Assembly (NCBI RefSeq): GCF_000721075.1
Contig: NZ_JOEQ01000032.1
Span: forward strand, 31,713-95,712
DNA: 64,000 bases
Source of the DNA: Streptosporangium amethystogenes
Lineage (GTDB): Bacteria; Actinomycetota; Actinomycetes; Streptosporangiales; Streptosporangiaceae
Direction of reading: 5' to 3'
The position numbers and the translations under genes are program-made. Shown here piece by piece: positions 60,910-64,000 of the stretch. Under the pieces are notes generated by a model. That model was not told the DNA's origin and did no database searches. It was given only the letters and a program-made list of their open reading frames with translations. The first letter of the stretch is position 1, and the number at the start of each line of letters is the position of its first letter.

Positions 60910-60975
60910 TCACTGAGCCGAATCCTGTCCTGTCATGTGCTCACCCATGCCCATCATCCGGTGACAGTCGGCCAT
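60910..60975 (-). CDS. 21-residue Met/His-rich micropeptide
   Basis: ATG 60975 overlaps the preceding small gene's stop as TGATG. The peptide MADCHRMMGMGEHMTGQDSA-Q has one Cys, two His and five internal Met, a composition suited to soft-metal binding, and lies just upstream of the metal operon. It may also be a chance frame. Confidence 0.3.
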   Translation of the reverse strand: MADCHRMMGMGEHMTGQDSAQ

Positions 60976-61103
60976 CACGTGGTCATGTTCGCCGGTGGTC
61001 GGCGGGTCGGCGGGCATCTGGGCGAGTGTCCAGGTTCGCTGAGATCAAGCCTGATGACGATCTCCGTGAGGGCTTTGGCGAGGGTGCGTTCGAGGGTGGT
61101 CAT
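60975..61103 (-). CDS. Small hypothetical protein
   Basis: 42 aa from ATG 61103 with CAGGAG about 8 nt upstream. The N-terminal half is a plausible helix (TLERTLAKALTEIVIRLDLS); the rest is Pro/Arg-rich. The good ribosome site and the overlapping downstream micropeptide support expression. No family recognised. About 185 bp between the ArsR start and the micropeptide hold only the ArsR promoter region. Confidence 0.45.
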   Translation of the reverse strand: MTTLERTLAKALTEIVIRLDLSEPGHSPRCPPTRRPPANMTT

Positions 61104-61180
61104 GATCAGGGCTCCTGGCTGGTCGTCGAGGGGTGCGGCGCGGTCCGGGGATGGCCGCCATGACGCCAAGGCTGTCCTGG

Positions 61181-61675
61181 TCAACCTGCCGCCGGCTCGG
61201 CGAGCCGGGCCTCCAGATCGGCGATCATCTGGGACAGCAGACCGGTGTTCTCCTGCCGGACCACCTGCGGGCCGACCTTGTCGAGACCGGAGACCTTCGC
61301 GATGCACTCGTCAGCGGCTTTGGCCATCGTTTCGAACTCCTTGCGCGCGATCGAGTGCGGGTTGCCGGCCTCGAACGTGGTGGCGCGGTGCACGTCCTTC
61401 ACCGACGTCATCGCCGCTCGTGCGGCGGCCATCGCGTCGCGGGCGCTGAACTCATCGCCGTGTCCGTTGCGCATGTAGCGGATCACCCAGACCCGGCGCC
61501 GGGCAGGGTCGGTCGACGGCATGAACCGCTCCAGACGATCGCCCCGGTTGGCCGCGATCACGCGGACAACGCCGACAGCCCGCCGCAGCCGGCGACCGTC
61601 GGGGATCATGACGCCGACGGCGATGTCGGCGTAGCTGACCTCGCGCCCGTGGTTGCTGCGCAGCCAGATCATCAC
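61181..61675 (-). CDS. Hypothetical protein of a mobile-element-type gene block
   Basis: 164 aa; start GTG 61675 or ATG 61672. The frame is open further upstream without a start, so the N-terminus is uncertain. MIWLRSNHGREVSYADIAVG, then PDGRRLRRAVGVVRVIAA suggests a small winged-helix-like fold, followed by helices. No family recognised. It lies 70 bp after a similar unknown gene on the same strand. Confidence 0.5.
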   Translation of the reverse strand: MMIWLRSNHGREVSYADIAVGVMIPDGRRLRRAVGVVRVIAANRGDRLERFMPSTDPARRRVWVIRYMRNGHGDEFSARDAMAAARAAMTSVKDVHRATTFEAGNPHSIARKEFETMAKAADECIAKVSGLDKVGPQVVRQENTGLLSQMIADLEARLAEPAAG

Positions 61676-61745
61676 GTCCGCGACGTCGTTCTCGGCCTGC
61701 GTCCAGCCCAGCCCATCGCGCCGCTCCGTGATGTCTGCCGTGGGC

Positions 61746-62741
61746 TCACAGCAGCTTGCCGTTCTCGTCCGGGAACTTCGCTAGCGCGGCGTTGTCCAGG
61801 GCGGAGCCGGTGGCGAGGTCGCGGACGGCGGTGATGGCCGCTTCGGCGCCGTCGCAGAGTTCGGCGATGGCTTGGGCGCGGTCGGCGGTGAAGCGGATCT
61901 GCTGTTTGTGCAGCAGCGACAGCGCCCGGGAGGCGGCCATGCGGATCTCGGCCATGGCGTTGAAGACGTCCATGGACGCATCGGCCTCGGATCCGTCACG
62001 GACCGCGCGGGCTTGGGCGGCGAAGGCCTCCCGCTCCGAGCGCCGGGCGCTGTCGTACTCGCTCTGCCGCTGCCTGGTGACCTCTGCGGCCGCGGCGCGG
62101 TCGGCCGCATCGGCGGCAGCCCGGCGCGCGTCGAACTCCTTCAGGGCCTCCCGCGCCGCCAATCGCATCGCCTCATCAGCCAAAAGCGCGGTCTTGACCG
62201 CCTTGGGGTGGGTCATGACGTAGGTGATGGCCGAGGGGCGGGTGCCGGACTTTTCCGCCTCCCGCTCGATCGCCTCGCGCCGCTCGGGCGAGATGTTGCG
62301 GGCGTCCCAGCTGCGGTAATAGCCGTTCTTGCCATAGAACGGATACTGCTTCTCATCGGGGAGTTCGACGTCCGCGCCCGGATGCAGGTCGAGGGCGAGC
62401 GGAACGATGCCGTTGGCGGCCAGCCGGTTCCATGCCTCCCAAAGGGCCATGACCCGCTTGGCGCTGGTGCCGGCCCGGCGGGCGAACTCCCGGGCGCTGA
62501 TGCGCCGGAAAGTGTTTCGGTCGAAACACTTTGTGGACTTCTGTTCGAATCCGACGCCGTTGCCTTCCCCGGGTGTGACCCGCCGGGCAACCAGATAGGC
62601 CAGTAGCCACGAACCTTTGCGCTCCAAGGTGGCGAACTGGGCGATGTCCGCGCCGAGGGCATCCTCGCCGTCGTCGCCCTCGCTCTCGATGGCCTGCTCG
62701 GGCGGGTCGTCGCCCATCACGCTGCCGATCGTCTCGTCCAT
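61746..62741 (-). CDS. Hypothetical HTH and coiled-coil-like protein
   Basis: 331 aa from ATG 62741 (TGATG overlap with a small upstream frame). An acidic N-terminus is followed by an HTH-like RISAREFARRAGTSAKRVMA (about 75-94). Then comes a long charged helical stretch (AREALKEFDARRAAADAADR onward). Together with the neighbouring small genes it resembles accessory genes of integrative elements, possibly DNA-binding. No family recognised. Confidence 0.6.
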   Translation of the reverse strand: MDETIGSVMGDDPPEQAIESEGDDGEDALGADIAQFATLERKGSWLLAYLVARRVTPGEGNGVGFEQKSTKCFDRNTFRRISAREFARRAGTSAKRVMALWEAWNRLAANGIVPLALDLHPGADVELPDEKQYPFYGKNGYYRSWDARNISPERREAIEREAEKSGTRPSAITYVMTHPKAVKTALLADEAMRLAAREALKEFDARRAAADAADRAAAAEVTRQRQSEYDSARRSEREAFAAQARAVRDGSEADASMDVFNAMAEIRMAASRALSLLHKQQIRFTADRAQAIAELCDGAEAAITAVRDLATGSALDNAALAKFPDENGKLL

Positions 62742-62890
62742 CACGTGGTCACGCTCTCGCGCCGAGCACGACGCTGCGCCGGGATGCCGACCGCGTGGAT
62801 AGCGATGACCTGGCGTGCCCATTTCATGAACACGTCCAGATCGTCCAGCGCGACGGCGGCGTCGGCCTGCTGCGTGACATCCAGCTGCAC
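62741..62890 (-). CDS. Small hypothetical protein coupled to the next gene
   Basis: 49 aa from GTG 62890 (longer reading upstream is open but without a good start): VTQQADAAVALDDLDVFMKW is a clean helix, then a basic tail. Its stop overlaps the next ATG as TGATG, the main reason to accept it. The remaining 210 bp to the WD40 gene hold a 45-bp direct-repeat copy and no gene. Confidence 0.35.
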   Translation of the reverse strand: MQLDVTQQADAAVALDDLDVFMKWARQVIAIHAVGIPAQRRARRESVTT

Positions 62891-62995
62891 CAGATGCCGG
62901 AAGCGCTTATTCCCGCAAGTTGCCCCCGGCAAAATCGGGGCAAAACGGACAACTTCCGCTCGGGTCGGTGACCGGGCCCGGCGCGCCTGCCGGGC

Positions 62996-63040
62996 GCGCT
63001 CCGGAGCCGTTCGCCTCCGGCGGGCTGCTCGGTCCGGGCG
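62996..63040 (+). repeat. 45-bp direct repeat, left copy
   Basis: Starts GCGCTCCGGAGCCGTTCGCC. It matches 63956-64000 at 41 of 45 positions in the same orientation. The pair brackets the WD40 lipoprotein gene. Confidence 0.75.
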
Positions 63041-63102
63041 GGCGGAAGGTGACGCAGAGGCACTCAAGACAATCTCAAGCGTGACCTTCTACACCTACAG
63101 GG

Positions 63103-63879
63103 GTGACTACGACTCCGCCGCGGCAGCGCCGCTCACTATCTCGCCGCACACTGCTCCTGGGCGGACTCGGCGCCCTCGCCATCGGCGTACCGACCACGGT
63201 CGCCTGCACCCGCACCTCCGCCCCCACACCGAGCGCCACCGATCTTGTGCTGAGCACCACCCTCACCGGCCACACCGACAGTGTCTTCTCGGTGGCGTTC
63301 AGCCCGGACGGCACGACCCTCGCCACCGGCAGCCTCGACAACACGGTGCGGTTGTGGGACGTGGCCGGCCGCAAAACCGTCGCCACCCTCACCGGCCACA
63401 CCAGCGAGGTCTGGTCGGTGGCCTTCAGCCCGGACGGCGGATTCCTCGCCAGTGGCGACGGCGGCGACGACACGGTGCGGTTGTGGGACGTGGCCGGCCG
63501 CAAAACCGTCGCCACCCTCACCGGCCACACCGACGATGTCTCCTCGGTGGCGTTCAGCCCGGACGGCACAACCCTCGCCACCGGCAGCCTCGACAACACG
63601 GTGCGGTTGTGGGACGTGGCCCGCCGCAAAACCATTACCACCCTCACCGGCCACACCGGCTCTGTCTCCTCGGTGGCCTTCAGCCCGGACGGCAAACTCC
63701 TCGCCAGTGGCGACGGCGGCGACAAGAGCGTGAAGTTGTGGGATGTGGCCGACCGCAAAACCATTGCCACCCTCACCGGCCACACCCGCGCTGCCTTCTC
63801 GGTGGCGTTCAGCCCGGACGGCACAACCCTCGCCACCGGCAGCGCCGACAAGAGCGTGAGGTTGTGGCCGACCCGCTGA
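63103..63879 (+). CDS. WD40-repeat lipoprotein
   Basis: 258 aa from GTG 63103. A twin-arginine signal (SLSRRTLLLGGLGALAIGV) ends in a lipobox TVAC, so the mature protein is predicted to be attached outside the membrane by Cys35. Five very similar WD40 repeats follow (VAFSPDGTTLATGSLDNTVR-type). Five blades are fewer than the usual seven, so the propeller may be incomplete or oligomeric. Related in repeat style to the transposon STAND protein but lacking an NTPase. Function unknown. Confidence 0.82.
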   Translation: MTTTPPRQRRSLSRRTLLLGGLGALAIGVPTTVACTRTSAPTPSATDLVLSTTLTGHTDSVFSVAFSPDGTTLATGSLDNTVRLWDVAGRKTVATLTGHTSEVWSVAFSPDGGFLASGDGGDDTVRLWDVAGRKTVATLTGHTDDVSSVAFSPDGTTLATGSLDNTVRLWDVARRKTITTLTGHTGSVSSVAFSPDGKLLASGDGGDKSVKLWDVADRKTIATLTGHTRAAFSVAFSPDGTTLATGSADKSVRLWPTR

Positions 63880-63955
63880 CCCAGTAGCTCATCACCACTG
63901 CAGCCCTACCGCCAACATCCGGTCCGATCCTCCCGAAGGCCCGCCCGGCGCGGCC

Positions 63956-64000
63956 GCGCTCCGGAGCTGTTCGCCTCCGGCGAGCTTCTCGGCCCGGGCG
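63956..64000 (+). repeat. 45-bp direct repeat, right copy (reaches window edge)
   Basis: Starts GCGCTCCGGAGCTGTTCGCC. It may extend past the edge. The 75 bp between it and the WD40 stop hold nothing I can support. Confidence 0.75.

Overview
The window is high-GC actinomycete DNA. GTG and TTG starts, ATGA/GTGA gene overlaps and long G/C-rich ORFs support this, and several genes suggest a Streptosporangiales-type genus such as Nonomuraea; the genus is inference. It holds two very different halves.

1-28.5 kb is a nonribosomal peptide cluster. A coupled leftward operon (5669 to 1) encodes an A-T-TE protein with a proline-like specificity code, a SyrB2-like Fe/2-oxoglutarate enzyme with Val at the halogenase/hydroxylase-determining position, a cis-4-proline-hydroxylase-like enzyme, a haem-oxygenase-like diiron oxidase and a membrane desaturase cut by the window edge. 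Rightward genes encode a second A-T protein, a PLP enzyme, a P450 and a branched-chain aminotransferase. A convergent 1508-aa C-A-T-E protein follows. Then comes a coupled rightward run: a 19-codon MbtH-like remnant, a valine-type A-T protein, a P450, a Cys-nucleophile thioesterase-like protein, a Ser-type thioesterase and an MFS exporter. Next are a LuxR-type regulator, a capreomycidine-synthase-like PLP enzyme, a metallophosphoesterase and a PPTase. A penicillin-acylase-type hydrolase and a 2OG oxygenase close the cluster on the minus strand. Four A domains share one condensation domain, so the logic looks like SyrB1/SyrB2/SyrC: amino acids are activated on free-standing carriers, oxidised or halogenated there, and shuttled. 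Two divergent promoters carry the same dyad and may be controlled together.

28.6-32.6 kb is ordinary sequence: GNAT, aminotransferase, DinB and cation/proton antiporter genes. A transporter gene truncated near 32.82 kb marks the start of a mosaic accessory region.

33-55.3 kb is layered mobile DNA. It has small coupled genes of unknown role with frameshifts, then an IS3 element split by an IS30 element. After these comes a complete 9213-bp Tn3-family transposon (40567-49779) with 37-bp inverted repeats (36/37 identical) and a perfect 5-bp target duplication. The transposon splits a zinc-finger/coiled-coil gene that can be rejoined exactly in frame. Its passengers are a two-helix membrane protein with a C-terminal amyloid-like motif and an adjacent nSTAND-type NTPase. 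The NTPase carries the matching motif at its N-terminus and 12 nearly identical WD40 repeats at its C-terminus. This is a candidate mobile NLR-effector immunity or cell-death pair and the most striking system here. A tyrosine recombinase with a perfect palindrome upstream probably resolves cointegrates. To the right lie a second recombinase with a similar palindrome, an intact zinc-finger/coiled-coil paralogue, a TnpB remnant and a decayed Tn3 transposase.

55.4-64 kb holds a RibD-like/DGPF/ECF42 sigma operon, an IS110 remnant, a frameshifted membrane protein and an ArsR-CDF-DUF3703 metal-efflux operon. Unknown leftward coupled genes and a five-repeat WD40 lipoprotein gene between two 45-bp direct repeats end the window.
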